Positions 1 to 9,600 of a stretch of DNA of 48,611 nt are shown here, in pieces. The DNA lies in the NCBI GenBank assembly GCA_026982695.1, contig JALSGS010000009.1:1-48611 (forward strand), given 5' to 3'. The notes under the pieces are model-generated. The model had not been told where the DNA came from. It worked only from the letters and a program-made list of their open reading frames with translations, and did not search any database. Position numbers and translations under genes: made by a program. Origin of the DNA: Saprospiraceae bacterium (GTDB lineage Bacteria > Bacteroidota > Bacteroidia > Chitinophagales > Saprospiraceae). Position 1 is the stretch's first letter. Each line of letters starts with the position of its first letter.

Positions 1-1944
1 GATGCATGCTACAAGATTGTGCGCACGTGGACGGTGCTGAACTGGTGCGACGACGATCCATTTGGATGGGCTCAGACGGGCACTCAGATCATCAAGGTGA
101 TTGACAACACGCCGCCGACGATCAGCGGTTGCGAGGATCGCAGTTTTGAGGAGTTGGACAACGAGTGTGGTCCTGTATTTGCGGACTTGAGCATAGAGTT
201 GTCGGATGACTGTTCGAGCTTGTTCACGGTGAGCTGGGAAGTAGACCTGAACAGTGACGGCACGGTAGATGCATCGGGTACGGATACGGATGTAGCCCCT
301 GGCACCTACGATGCAGCTAGTGGCGAGTATCCGTTGGGTACGCACACGGCTACGTTCCAGGTGATGGATCAGTGCGGCAACAGCAATGCGTGCAGTTTCA
401 CCTTTACGATCACAGATGGGAAGAAGCCGACGCCTTACTGCGTGAATGGTTTGGTACTTGAGATCATGCCGACGACGGGCATGGTAGATGTATGGGCCAG
501 CGACTTTGACGCGGGTAGCTGGGACAACTGTCCTGGTGATTTGGTGCTGTCCTTCTCGCCCGATGTGGATGACAATCAGCGCATTTACACTTGCGATGAC
601 TTGGGTCAGAATCCAATCCAGCTGTGGGTGACGGATGCTGCAGGCAACCAAGACTACTGCGAGACGTTCATAGTGATCCAGGACAACATGGGTGGTTGCA
701 CGGGTGGTAATCCGAGCATAGCAGGTGCTATTGCTACGGAAGACGATCAGCCAGCTCAGGATGTTACTGTAGAGGTGAACAACCCAGCTGGTGCCTTCAG
801 CAGCACCATGATTACAGCTGCTGATGGCCTGTACAGTATTGAAGTACCTGCAGGTGGTGACTACACCGTGACACCTATGAATGACAACAATCCGCTCAAC
901 GGCGTGTCTACCTTTGACTTGGTGCTCATCACGCGCCATATCTTGGGTGTGCAGCCATTGGATTCGCCCTACAAGATCATCGCAGCTGATGCTAACCGGA
1001 GTGGTTCGGTGACGACCTTTGATATGGTTGAGATTCGCAAGCTGATCTTGCACATCAACACGGAATTCCCGAATAATACCTCGTGGCGCTTTGTACCGAA
1101 GTCGCATCAGTTCGTCGATCCGATGAACCCATGGGCAGAGCCATTGCCAGAAGTGCTCAACTTCAACAATGTCAATGCTGATCTGCTGGATGCCGACTTC
1201 GTAGCCATCAAGGTGGGTGATGTGAACGGCAATGCTCAGGCGAACTACTTCGTCGCCAGCGAAGACCGTACGGTTGGCAAACTCATCTTCGTAGTGAAGG
1301 ATGTACGTGTCGAGCCAGGTGCTCAAGTAGTAGTGCCTTTCATCGCGAAGGATTTCTACGCATCGGGCTACCAGTTTACACTTGAATTTGACCGCGATGC
1401 CTTAGAGTTCGCAGGTGTACAACCTGGCGTAGCTACTGCAGACAACTTTGGCATGGCCTTCGTCGATGAAGGTGTAATCACGGCCAGCTGGAACGACGTG
1501 TCGGCTAAGCGTTTAGGTGAGGATGAAGTGCTCTTCTCGCTTGTCTTCACCGGAAAGGCTGCAGCTCAGTTGAGCGATCTGATGAACATCAGCTCACGCT
1601 ATACTAAGGCCGAAGCTTACAACGAAAATGGTGAATTGCTCGACGTAGCGCTGGCATTCACCAGTGGTCAGGTAGCAGCTCCTGAATTCGCACTGTATCA
1701 GAACACGCCGAACCCATTCGGTGAGCGCACAGTGATCGGATTCACGTTGCCAGAGGCAACACGTGCTACGCTGACTATCTCGGATGTAACGGGTAAGGTG
1801 CTGCAAGTGATCGAGCGCGACTTCAACAAGGGTTACAACGAAGTAATTATTTCGCGTGATGACCTGCCTGCAGCAGGTGTGTTGTACTATCAGCTCGATA
1901 CACCGACTGATTCGGCTTCGCGCAAGATGATTTTGATCGACTGA
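1..1944 (+). CDS. HYR-repeat surface protein with dockerin-like, cohesin-like and T9SS type A sorting domains (5' partial)
   Basis: The reading frame is open from base 1, so the N-terminus lies outside the window; the first in-frame ATG (19) is internal. The visible 647 residues begin in HYR/hyalin-type repeats (motifs such as PPTISGC and DQCGNSNAC). Next comes a duplicated dockerin-type calcium loop (about residues 295-355: DNNPLNGVSTFD and DANRSGSVTTFD), then a cohesin-like beta domain (about 426-556, with YQFTLEFDRDALEF). The last 85 residues form a T9SS type A sorting domain (NTPNPFGERTVIGF and a terminal KMILID). It is therefore predicted to be exported across the outer membrane and attached or released there. 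The next gene is a paralogue with the same C-terminal domain order. Its codons favour C-ending forms (aac, ttc, atc) more than the paralogue's, which suggests high expression. Ligand and function are unknown. Confidence 0.9.
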   Translation, partial: DACYKIVRTWTVLNWCDDDPFGWAQTGTQIIKVIDNTPPTISGCEDRSFEELDNECGPVFADLSIELSDDCSSLFTVSWEVDLNSDGTVDASGTDTDVAPGTYDAASGEYPLGTHTATFQVMDQCGNSNACSFTFTITDGKKPTPYCVNGLVLEIMPTTGMVDVWASDFDAGSWDNCPGDLVLSFSPDVDDNQRIYTCDDLGQNPIQLWVTDAAGNQDYCETFIVIQDNMGGCTGGNPSIAGAIATEDDQPAQDVTVEVNNPAGAFSSTMITAADGLYSIEVPAGGDYTVTPMNDNNPLNGVSTFDLVLITRHILGVQPLDSPYKIIAADANRSGSVTTFDMVEIRKLILHINTEFPNNTSWRFVPKSHQFVDPMNPWAEPLPEVLNFNNVNADLLDADFVAIKVGDVNGNAQANYFVASEDRTVGKLIFVVKDVRVEPGAQVVVPFIAKDFYASGYQFTLEFDRDALEFAGVQPGVATADNFGMAFVDEGVITASWNDVSAKRLGEDEVLFSLVFTGKAAAQLSDLMNISSRYTKAEAYNENGELLDVALAFTSGQVAAPEFALYQNTPNPFGERTVIGFTLPEATRATLTISDVTGKVLQVIERDFNKGYNEVIISRDDLPAAGVLYYQLDTPTDSASRKMILID

Positions 1945-1970
1945 TCTAGTCCTTGAAATTAATTGGGTTT

Positions 1971-2009
1971 CCTGCAGCTACACAGGTTATAGCTGCAGGG
2001 GCCCTTTTT
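1971..2009 (+). terminator. Rho-independent terminator after the first HYR protein
   Basis: A perfect 10-bp stem (CCTGCAGCTA at 1971-1980 with TAGCTGCAGG at 1990-1999) has a 9-base loop and is followed by GGCCCTTTTT. It lies 27 bases after the stop codon. Confidence 0.8.
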
Positions 2010-2063
2010 CAAGACTTTTGACCGAAGAGCTTAGCGATTGGATTGTAATAATGAAATGAATGG

Positions 2064-2108
2064 CCAAAAACCGTTTTTAAGTCTCTAAGTACTTAAATCG
2101 GTTTTTGG
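2064..2108 (+). repeat. Long imperfect hairpin upstream of a second terminator
   Basis: Arms 2064-2082 and 2091-2108 pair as CCAAAAACCG/CGGTTTTTGG plus an inner TTAAGT/ACTTAA segment, with one mismatch, one bulge and an 8-base loop. It has no T-tract of its own and sits 4 bases before the terminator hairpin at 2113-2149. It could be an mRNA 3'-end stabiliser or part of a double terminator. Confidence 0.6.
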
Positions 2109-2112
2109 GATG

Positions 2113-2149
2113 GCCTCTTCTCGATTTATTCGAGAGGGGGCTTTTTTTT
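2113..2149 (+). terminator. Rho-independent terminator with T8 tract
   Basis: GCCTCTTCTCGA (2113-2124) pairs with TCGAGAGGGGGC (2130-2141), using two G-U pairs, around a 5-base loop. It is followed directly by a run of eight T. This is the second terminator after the first gene. Confidence 0.85.
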
Positions 2150-2639
2150 GCCCTTTTCAAAACATGGAAGTCAAGCACACATGACAAGTCGCATAATAAG
2201 GTGAGGTAATTCGCATCACAAGTATTATGAGTGGTGTGTATATTATTTGCTGTAATATAATGCAGTTCGCAGTTTTGTTTTACAAAAAACAGTTATGTGT
2301 TGATATTTTGTGTGTCACATAAAGTGACTTTTTTTTTATTAAAAAAGTCCATATATCAAATAGTTGCACATGTTTTGTAATGTAAAGGGTGGGTCTGTCT
2401 AGTAACATTTGGCGGCAGCCTGTACTCAATGGTGCAGTTTGATGGGTCGTCAGATGTGTGCGATGGAGGACGGATCAATTGAGGGCGGGTAAGCATACTA
2501 TGAGCAAACGAGCCTACCCACCTGCAGGGCACTTGTTGCCTTTATCTCTTACACACTTAATAAGTAATTGTATGTAAATGGCTACTGGGGTAGCCCTAAC
2601 ATGCTATTGTCCATCCCCAATCCAAAAAACTATGCGTAT
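2150..2639. other. AT-rich intergenic region before the second HYR gene
   Basis: This stretch carries no credible gene. It is AT-rich up to about 2390 and holds small inverted repeats: GTCAC(5)GTGAC at 2314-2328 and GACTTTTTT(6)AAAAAAGTC at 2326-2349. They overlap and could be an operator or a stabilising hairpin. The promoter of the next gene must lie here or upstream, but I see no clear TAnnTTTG element. Confidence 0.5.
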
Positions 2640-5600
2640 ATGAAACGGCAAAAATTCACCCTGTTGACGGCATTATGGATGGCGGTGGGACTGTTCGGTC
2701 AGCATGACATTGCATTAGGGCAATGTACGTTGGCATGCGACAGTCCTGATCCAAGTGCAGCTGCTGAAGTGGCAGTCAACCAAAACTGTGAGGCAGTCAT
2801 CTCCGCAAATTCGCTATTGCAAGGAACTACTACCTGTGCAGGTCCATTTGACTTGCTGGCTACAGACATGTTAGGCAATGTGGTAGCCTCTGGTACGGAC
2901 CTAATTACTATTGGATCGGCTTGGTTAGGTACCACCTTGCAGGTGCAGATTACAGATCAACCTTCGGGCAATTCTTGCATGAGTTATGTGATGTTGGTAG
3001 ACAACTTGCCACCTACCTTTGATGCTTGTCCCAATGACACTGTAGTGTGTACGGCACCTTTGGATCCAGCAAGTATAGCAGCAGTGGCTGTGTCTGACAA
3101 TTGTGATGCCAGCTTGGGTATACAACAGACTACGTCCCAACTGGGTCCTGATTGCAATTTGCCCAACAATATCATTGCTGTATTTGTACGGAATTGGACG
3201 GCTACAGATGACTTTGGCAATAGCAGTACGTGCCAGCAACTCATTTTTGTGGAGAAACCCGATATGACTGCAGTACAATTTCCCCCCGATCTCACACTTG
3301 AATGCAGTGTTACGGCTACCGATCCGTCAGTTACAGGCCAACCAACTTTGGGGGGGTATCCGCTGAGTACTTTTTCTCCTTGTCAGATCAGTGTTAATTA
3401 CACAGACACAGAGCAAGAGCTTTGTGGGGCGAGCCACCCTGCACGGCAAATTGTACGTGCCTGGGAGGTGTGGAATGATTGTAATGATGAGATACTACGC
3501 GATACACAACTTATTTTGCTACTCGATACGGTGCCACCGGTTCTTGCATGTGCGGATGTCACGGTAGGCACCGACACGCTCAATTGTACGGGTACTTTTA
3601 TGTTGCCTCAGCCAATGGCTACAGACAATTGTGGCACTGACCTAGTCTATGATGCCGTGTTGAATGCACCTGGTGCCATAGGTAGTGGGTTAGGGCCTTA
3701 TTCGGGCGTATCACCTGGCACTTATTCAGTAACTTACATTGTTGAGGATGAGTGTGGTAACATTGCTACTTGTATGGCAAATGTCATGCTGGTCGATGAT
3801 GACCCGCCTCAAGCAGTGTGTGATGAAATTACAAATGTCTCATTGGGACCTACAGGGGATGCGATCGTATTTGCTGCTACTTTTGACGATGGCAGTTATG
3901 ACAATTGTGCACCTATCGACTTTTTGGTCTCACGTGACGGGGTGAATTTCGGGCCCACAGTAACGTTTTCTTGCAATGACTTACAGCAAAACCCCATCAT
4001 GGTGATCGTACGCGTGTACGATGTGACTAATCCGACCTCTTGGTCGGACTGCCTGGTAGAAGTAGAAGTAGAAGACAAGATATTTCCCGTATTGAGTTGC
4101 CCTCCAGACTTGACAGTGGACTGTCAGGCGGATCTGTCCGACTTAAGTGTATTTGGCAGTCCCATTGTAGATGACAATTGTGGCTATACGCTTTCTGAAA
4201 CGGACTCCATTACTACGGGTGCCTGCGGCACCGGTACTGTGTGGCGTACATTCGTTGCTATAGATAGTTCGGGCAATGTGAGCACCTGTACCCAAACCAT
4301 TACATTGGAAAATCAAAACCCATTTGACGGAGCATCCATTGTGTGGCCCCAGGATTATACTGTAGAAAATGCCTGTATGGCGGTAGATGCGTTCCACCCC
4401 GACAGTTTGCCTAGCGGCTATGACTGGCCGCAATGGCCCTTTGCACCCTGCTCGATGATTGCGATCAGCTATGAAGACCAGCTCTTTCAGATTGCTTATC
4501 CAGCTTGCTATAAAATCTTTCGAAAATGGACAATTATTGATTGGTGCCAATACGATTTTAACAACCCTACAGGGCCAGGGCGATGGGAGTACACGCAATT
4601 GATTAAAGTGTTAGATACAGAACCACCTGTAGTGACACAATGCCCGGTAGCGGATACTTTTGGTATAGATGCCAATTGTGAGTGGGGCGATGTGCAATTG
4701 CCTATGGTTGTAGCCGATGATTGTAGCCCTGAGCTCATCATTACCAATAACTCGCCATGGGCGACTTCAGGAGGAGCGGATGCCAGTGGCCTGTATCCTG
4801 CCGGCACGCATGAGGTGGTATTTACCATTATGGATGGCTGTGGTAATACGAGCTATTGCATTACTACTGTGACTGTATCGGATCTGAAAAAGCCTACGCC
4901 CTATTGCAATACTGGAATAGTGGCTGAATTGCAAGAGATGAATGGCACGATCATGGCTATTCTCGATGCCGAGATGCTCGACTTTGACAGCTACGACAAT
5001 TGTACGGCTTCTTCGGATCTGCAATTTTTTGTACGGCGAGTCCAACCCAATTCCATGAATCCGCCGACGACTACCCAGTTGATGTTCGACTGCAACGATA
5101 TTGGTGTACAATTGGTCGAGCTGTGGGTGGTAGATCAAACTGGTAATGCGGATTACTGTATTACGCAGATGATTGTACAGGACAATATGAACGTTTGCCC
5201 GCCACTGTCGATGGCGGTGGTAGGTGGTGAAATAGAAAATGAAGAAGGCGAGATGGTAGATGAGGTAACGGTGTATATGCAGAGCACTAGCCCAGCTTTC
5301 CCTTCCTTTAGCACGACGGGAGGTTCGTATGCTTTTCCCAATCTGCCCATTGGCTTGGGCTATGAGGTGATTCCCGAAAAGAACATCGATCCGTTGAATG
5401 GCATCACTACTTTTGATCTGGTGTTGATCAAACGCCACATATTGGGTATGGACACCTTAGACACGCCGTATAAAATCATAGCTGCTGATGCTAATGGGAG
5501 TGGTACGGTGACGACAGCTGATATAGTATTGCTTACTAAAATGGTATTGGGCCAACTGCAGGAGCTCCCCAATATGCCGGCTTGGCGATTTGTACCGCAA

Positions 5601-6458
5601 GCCTATCAATTTGCTGATCCGCTGCATCCGTTTGCGGAAGACTTTCCCGAGCTGATCGAGATTCCCAATCTCAGCAGTGACTGGTTGGATGCCAATTTCG
5701 TGGCCATTAAAGTAGGTGATGTCAACTGTTCGGCTATACCCAATGCATTGGTAGCTAGCGAAAATCGCACGATGGGCACCAAACCTTTGCGTATAGAGGA
5801 GCCTTCTGGGCAAGCTCAACAGCAATGGCTGATGCCCATTTATTTGGAGGATCTTTCTCAGCTAGCGGCTATCCAGTTTACGTTGGAGTTTGATCCAGCA
5901 TTACTTTCTTTTGACGGGGTGGAGTCTGGACAAATTGATCCTGATGTGCAACAACTGAACCTCTCTCAGCTTGACGAAGGTATCATAGGCTTCATATGGT
6001 ACGACGAACAAGGCGTACAGGTAGATACCCAACGGCCTTTATTTTTCATCCGTTGGCGCGTGAAACGCACCATGCAACGGAATTATGCCATCCACTTGAG
6101 TGATCGCTTGGTAACAAGGGCGCTCTACGATCCTGAGGGTACCACATATGAACCATTCCTTATAGGGAGTACCAAAGGGCAGCCCAGTAGTCCAATTGCC
6201 GAACAGGTCGAATTGTTGTGCAATCCTGTTCAGTCCGAAATCCCCATTCGATATGTACTTGCACAAAGCGGAAGCGTTCGTTTCAGTATAGCTACTCTGC
6301 GCGGGCAAACCATTTGGGAGCAATCATTCGATCAGAAAGTCGGAACACATACTTTGACCTTGCCAATTTCGGAACACCTCATGGGGCCTGGAGTATATCT
6401 CGTTTGTATGCAGACGCCTACAGGACAATACACCAAAAAGTTGGTAGTTGTTCAGTGA
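2640..6458 (+). CDS. HYR-repeat surface protein with dockerin-like, cohesin-like and T9SS type A domains
   Basis: The protein has 1272 residues from the ATG at 2640, chosen because it begins a signal peptide (MKRQKFTLLTALWMAVGL, cleavage near ALGQC). An in-frame start at 2568 would add 24 non-signal residues. A series of HYR-like repeats fills about residues 80-850 (VSDNCD, MATDNCG, DECGNIATC, VDDNCG, MDGCGNTSYC). A duplicated dockerin-like motif follows at about 917-975 (DPLNGITTFD, DANGSGTVTTAD), then a cohesin-like domain at about 1060-1172 (IQFTLEFDPALLSF). A degenerate type A sorting domain ends with KKLVVVQ. It is paralogous to the preceding gene, sharing for example KKPTPYC and the dockerin block. 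It is probably an exported adhesin or structural protein; no catalytic motif was seen. Confidence 0.9.
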   Translation: MKRQKFTLLTALWMAVGLFGQHDIALGQCTLACDSPDPSAAAEVAVNQNCEAVISANSLLQGTTTCAGPFDLLATDMLGNVVASGTDLITIGSAWLGTTLQVQITDQPSGNSCMSYVMLVDNLPPTFDACPNDTVVCTAPLDPASIAAVAVSDNCDASLGIQQTTSQLGPDCNLPNNIIAVFVRNWTATDDFGNSSTCQQLIFVEKPDMTAVQFPPDLTLECSVTATDPSVTGQPTLGGYPLSTFSPCQISVNYTDTEQELCGASHPARQIVRAWEVWNDCNDEILRDTQLILLLDTVPPVLACADVTVGTDTLNCTGTFMLPQPMATDNCGTDLVYDAVLNAPGAIGSGLGPYSGVSPGTYSVTYIVEDECGNIATCMANVMLVDDDPPQAVCDEITNVSLGPTGDAIVFAATFDDGSYDNCAPIDFLVSRDGVNFGPTVTFSCNDLQQNPIMVIVRVYDVTNPTSWSDCLVEVEVEDKIFPVLSCPPDLTVDCQADLSDLSVFGSPIVDDNCGYTLSETDSITTGACGTGTVWRTFVAIDSSGNVSTCTQTITLENQNPFDGASIVWPQDYTVENACMAVDAFHPDSLPSGYDWPQWPFAPCSMIAISYEDQLFQIAYPACYKIFRKWTIIDWCQYDFNNPTGPGRWEYTQLIKVLDTEPPVVTQCPVADTFGIDANCEWGDVQLPMVVADDCSPELIITNNSPWATSGGADASGLYPAGTHEVVFTIMDGCGNTSYCITTVTVSDLKKPTPYCNTGIVAELQEMNGTIMAILDAEMLDFDSYDNCTASSDLQFFVRRVQPNSMNPPTTTQLMFDCNDIGVQLVELWVVDQTGNADYCITQMIVQDNMNVCPPLSMAVVGGEIENEEGEMVDEVTVYMQSTSPAFPSFSTTGGSYAFPNLPIGLGYEVIPEKNIDPLNGITTFDLVLIKRHILGMDTLDTPYKIIAADANGSGTVTTADIVLLTKMVLGQLQELPNMPAWRFVPQAYQFADPLHPFAEDFPELIEIPNLSSDWLDANFVAIKVGDVNCSAIPNALVASENRTMGTKPLRIEEPSGQAQQQWLMPIYLEDLSQLAAIQFTLEFDPALLSFDGVESGQIDPDVQQLNLSQLDEGIIGFIWYDEQGVQVDTQRPLFFIRWRVKRTMQRNYAIHLSDRLVTRALYDPEGTTYEPFLIGSTKGQPSSPIAEQVELLCNPVQSEIPIRYVLAQSGSVRFSIATLRGQTIWEQSFDQKVGTHTLTLPISEHLMGPGVYLVCMQTPTGQYTKKLVVVQ

Positions 6459-6533
6459 GAAAAAAATAGTGTAGAGGAAATGAAGATGCTCATAGTATAA
6501 AACGCCGTTTTAATTATCTATCAGGGTGGATGG

Positions 6534-6565
6534 CCCCGCCATTTTGTGGCGGGGTTTTTTGTTTT
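6534..6565 (+). terminator. Rho-independent terminator after the second HYR protein
   Basis: CCCCGCCA (6534-6541) and TGGCGGGG (6547-6554) form a perfect 8-bp GC-rich stem with a 5-base loop, followed by TTTTTTGTTTT. It separates the HYR gene from the next long gene, so that gene should have its own promoter in about 6566-6688. Confidence 0.9.
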
Positions 6566-6688
6566 AGGCAAAGCAAAACATGATGATGTGTATCAACCAG
6601 TATTACAGATGATCTACGTGTAGAAAAATGATATATTGCACCCAATAATCAGCAAGAGGTATAGAGACGCCAGATCCATCCTCTACAG

Positions 6689-9600
6689 ATGTCACACCAA
6701 AACACCATGCGAATGAGCGCTTGTTATGCTCCCCCTAAGCGCAACTTGCAGCTATGTAGGCTGTTCGTGCTCCACCTCTTTATCTATTTCATATTGCCTG
6801 CCACTTCGCTAATGGCTGAGGGTTCGGTAGATTTTGTGAATTACCCAGGCTATAGACTGTTTATGGATACGCGAGATAGCCAGCAGATAAAAGTCTATGC
6901 CCGCGTAGGAGAATTTATCAATGTAGGGGCTAGCCATGTGGGTATCAAAGGAGGGTACATACGCGTATATCGGCCTGATGGCACCCTTGTAGTCGAGTTT
7001 AATGATACAGGAGCTCACGCAGGCGAAGCTATTATCAATAATCACATCGAAGAGTTGAATGGGCCTACAGGAGGAGGTACTACCAATGGTCTAGGTTATG
7101 TGCCGGGAGTAGTGGCCGTGGACCAGGAAGGTGTTTGGACGGTGCGCTTCGATTATCCCGATTTTGAGTTGGTACCTTTTCCAAACTTGTTTAACAATGC
7201 ACCTTGGAACCGGGTGATTGATCAGCCCTTTTCCCAAAGAGTAATCTTGGCTTGGGATGTTACGGTGACGATAGGGGCAGCAGGTAATGAAGGCGGAGTA
7301 CCTGTAGAGGGGCGCGTATTTACCAATGAATATATCTCTTTGTTGAATAACAATGGGTTTACCACATCTCCCACTTTTTGGGTACTGACGATTACGGGGT
7401 ATTTATACCAGGTAAACTTTGTGGACACTGATCCTTTTCGGTTTCCGATTAGTTCCAACTCAGTGGGGATCGTAGAGGGGAGCACCTTGCAACCCACTTA
7501 TGCATCACATTCGGAAGCCAATTACATCCGATCGGCAGATGTGCCCTCGTGGTTAGCTGGTATGTTGTATCTCTACGAGCCACAGGCAAAAGACTATGGC
7601 GATCAGATTATCAATAACAAAATATTCTTCAATCCGCCCGATACGACTATGCCTGCTACAGCTATGGTGACGGATATTTATCGCAATGAGACATATACCA
7701 CATGGCTGTATTCACCTCCTATTGTCCCCCAAATTGATAATACTTCTTTCATGCCTTTAGATAGCTTGATGGAAGGATGTGATACGAACACTATGCTGGT
7801 GGGGGTAGGAGGTTATTTTACCTTTTCGAGCAATGTGCAAGGGTTAGGCTTTTTGCACTTAGATTTAAACAATGATGGTGATTTTGCCGATTCGGTGGAT
7901 CGGATCATACAAGAGTTCATTCAGGCTGGTACGGATTCCATCTTTTGGGACGGGCTCAATGGCATGGGCGATACAATCGGAGCAGATCCCAGCTTTACGT
8001 TCAATTACCAACTTGACATAAGAGTGGGAGAGGTGCACATTGCAGTGACCGATGTAGAAAACAATAATGGTGGTATTTACATCATATTGCACGACGATAC
8101 GACCTTTACGCATGAAGATTCGCTGTTTTACTATGACCATAGTCCTGTTGGAGGACCAGTAAGTGGTGGTGTTGCACCTGGACAACCACCTTTGCCTACC
8201 ACAATTCCCTATACTTATAGTGGTGGGGTAGGTAACGAGAAGTTTTTAGATCAATGGACTTACCAGGAGTTTTCGGGTACACCGCAGTCGATGACAATTT
8301 CCATTGTAAACACTTGTCTCACTTGTGATTCGCTTAGTAGGCCGCAAATCGCTGTCAGTATACCTGATAGTATATTGCGCTGTGAAGGAGATACGCTTCA
8401 GCTACAGGTAGCTAACAGTAATACGACAGGTGTGCACTTGCCTTTGACATGGCTGCTTGTCGATACGAACGGTACTGTATTAGACTCTGTTCAGTTATCA
8501 GACACTATTGCTCAGACTACTCTTTCTATTGCACCGCTGGATTTAACACACAGCGGAGCCTACCAACTGATTCTTAGGAGTGCGATCGACTGTGCAGACA
8601 CGGTGGCGTTCCAGTTAAATGTAGCGCCTGTGCCTTTGCTTGGAAGCGTTCAAATGAATGGGACTACGTGTATGGGGCAGGCTACGATGTTGCAAGCCAT
8701 CAATACAGTAGTAGGTATTGATTCGCTTTTCTATACTTGGTGGGGGCCATTGGGCAGTATCGCCATGGGTAGTGTGGCTGGCAGTGATACTATTTCGCTT
8801 ATCTTGTCCAATACACAAGTAATTCACGAAGGTGCTTACCAGTTAGTCGTGACCAGCGAAGCAGGTTGCACATCGGATACTTTGGATGGCAGTTTAGTGG
8901 TACTTCCCGTGCCCCAAATTGTCGGCTTGACTAATGATACCACGCTATGTGAAGGCGATACGCTTGTGTTGCGAGCAATTAATAACGTTTCGGGTGTGGG
9001 AGATATCACGTATATCTGGACGGGCAGCAATGGGTTAATCTATCAGCAAACCACAGGGGAGATGGGGCCATTTACCTTACCATTAGGGCCACTTACAACA
9101 GCAGATACAGGTATTTACTCATTGCAATTAGCAGCAGCGAATGGTTGTCAATCAGTAGCCGATACGGTACAGCTTGGTCTCTTCTTGCAACCACAAATCA
9201 CCAATATTTCTGGAGGGGGCAACTACTGTATGGGTACCATAGCAACTTTGAGTGCACAGAACAGCGTGGGAGGCATCGGTGCTGTGAGCTGGGAGTGGAT
9301 TGGACCAAATGGCTTTTACCAGAGCGGTGTAGCAGGTGATACTGCAACTTATACTTTGCAATTATCTCTTGACTCTGTAACCCAAGCGGGCACTTATATT
9401 CTAGTACTCACCAGTGCGCAAGGATGTGTGTCTGATACAGCAAGTGTGCTACTCAACGTATTGCCAACCCCGATTGCAGTCGATGTGCAAGGTGCCGGCC
9501 AATATTGCTTGGGTACTCCAGTTGTCCTTAGTGCTGCCAACGCAGTAGCGGGTATAGACTCGATCACTTATAGCTGGACTGGTCCGAATGGTTTTAGTTT

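Noticed and set aside
2314-2349. Overlapping small inverted repeats resembling a CRP-type operator and a poly-T hairpin
   Set aside because: The arms are only 5 and 9 bases, AT-rich, and expected by chance in such sequence; no regulator can be assigned.
4767-5438. Open frame of 223 codons on the minus strand
   Set aside because: It is antisense to the HYR/dockerin region of the second surface protein and has no family features.
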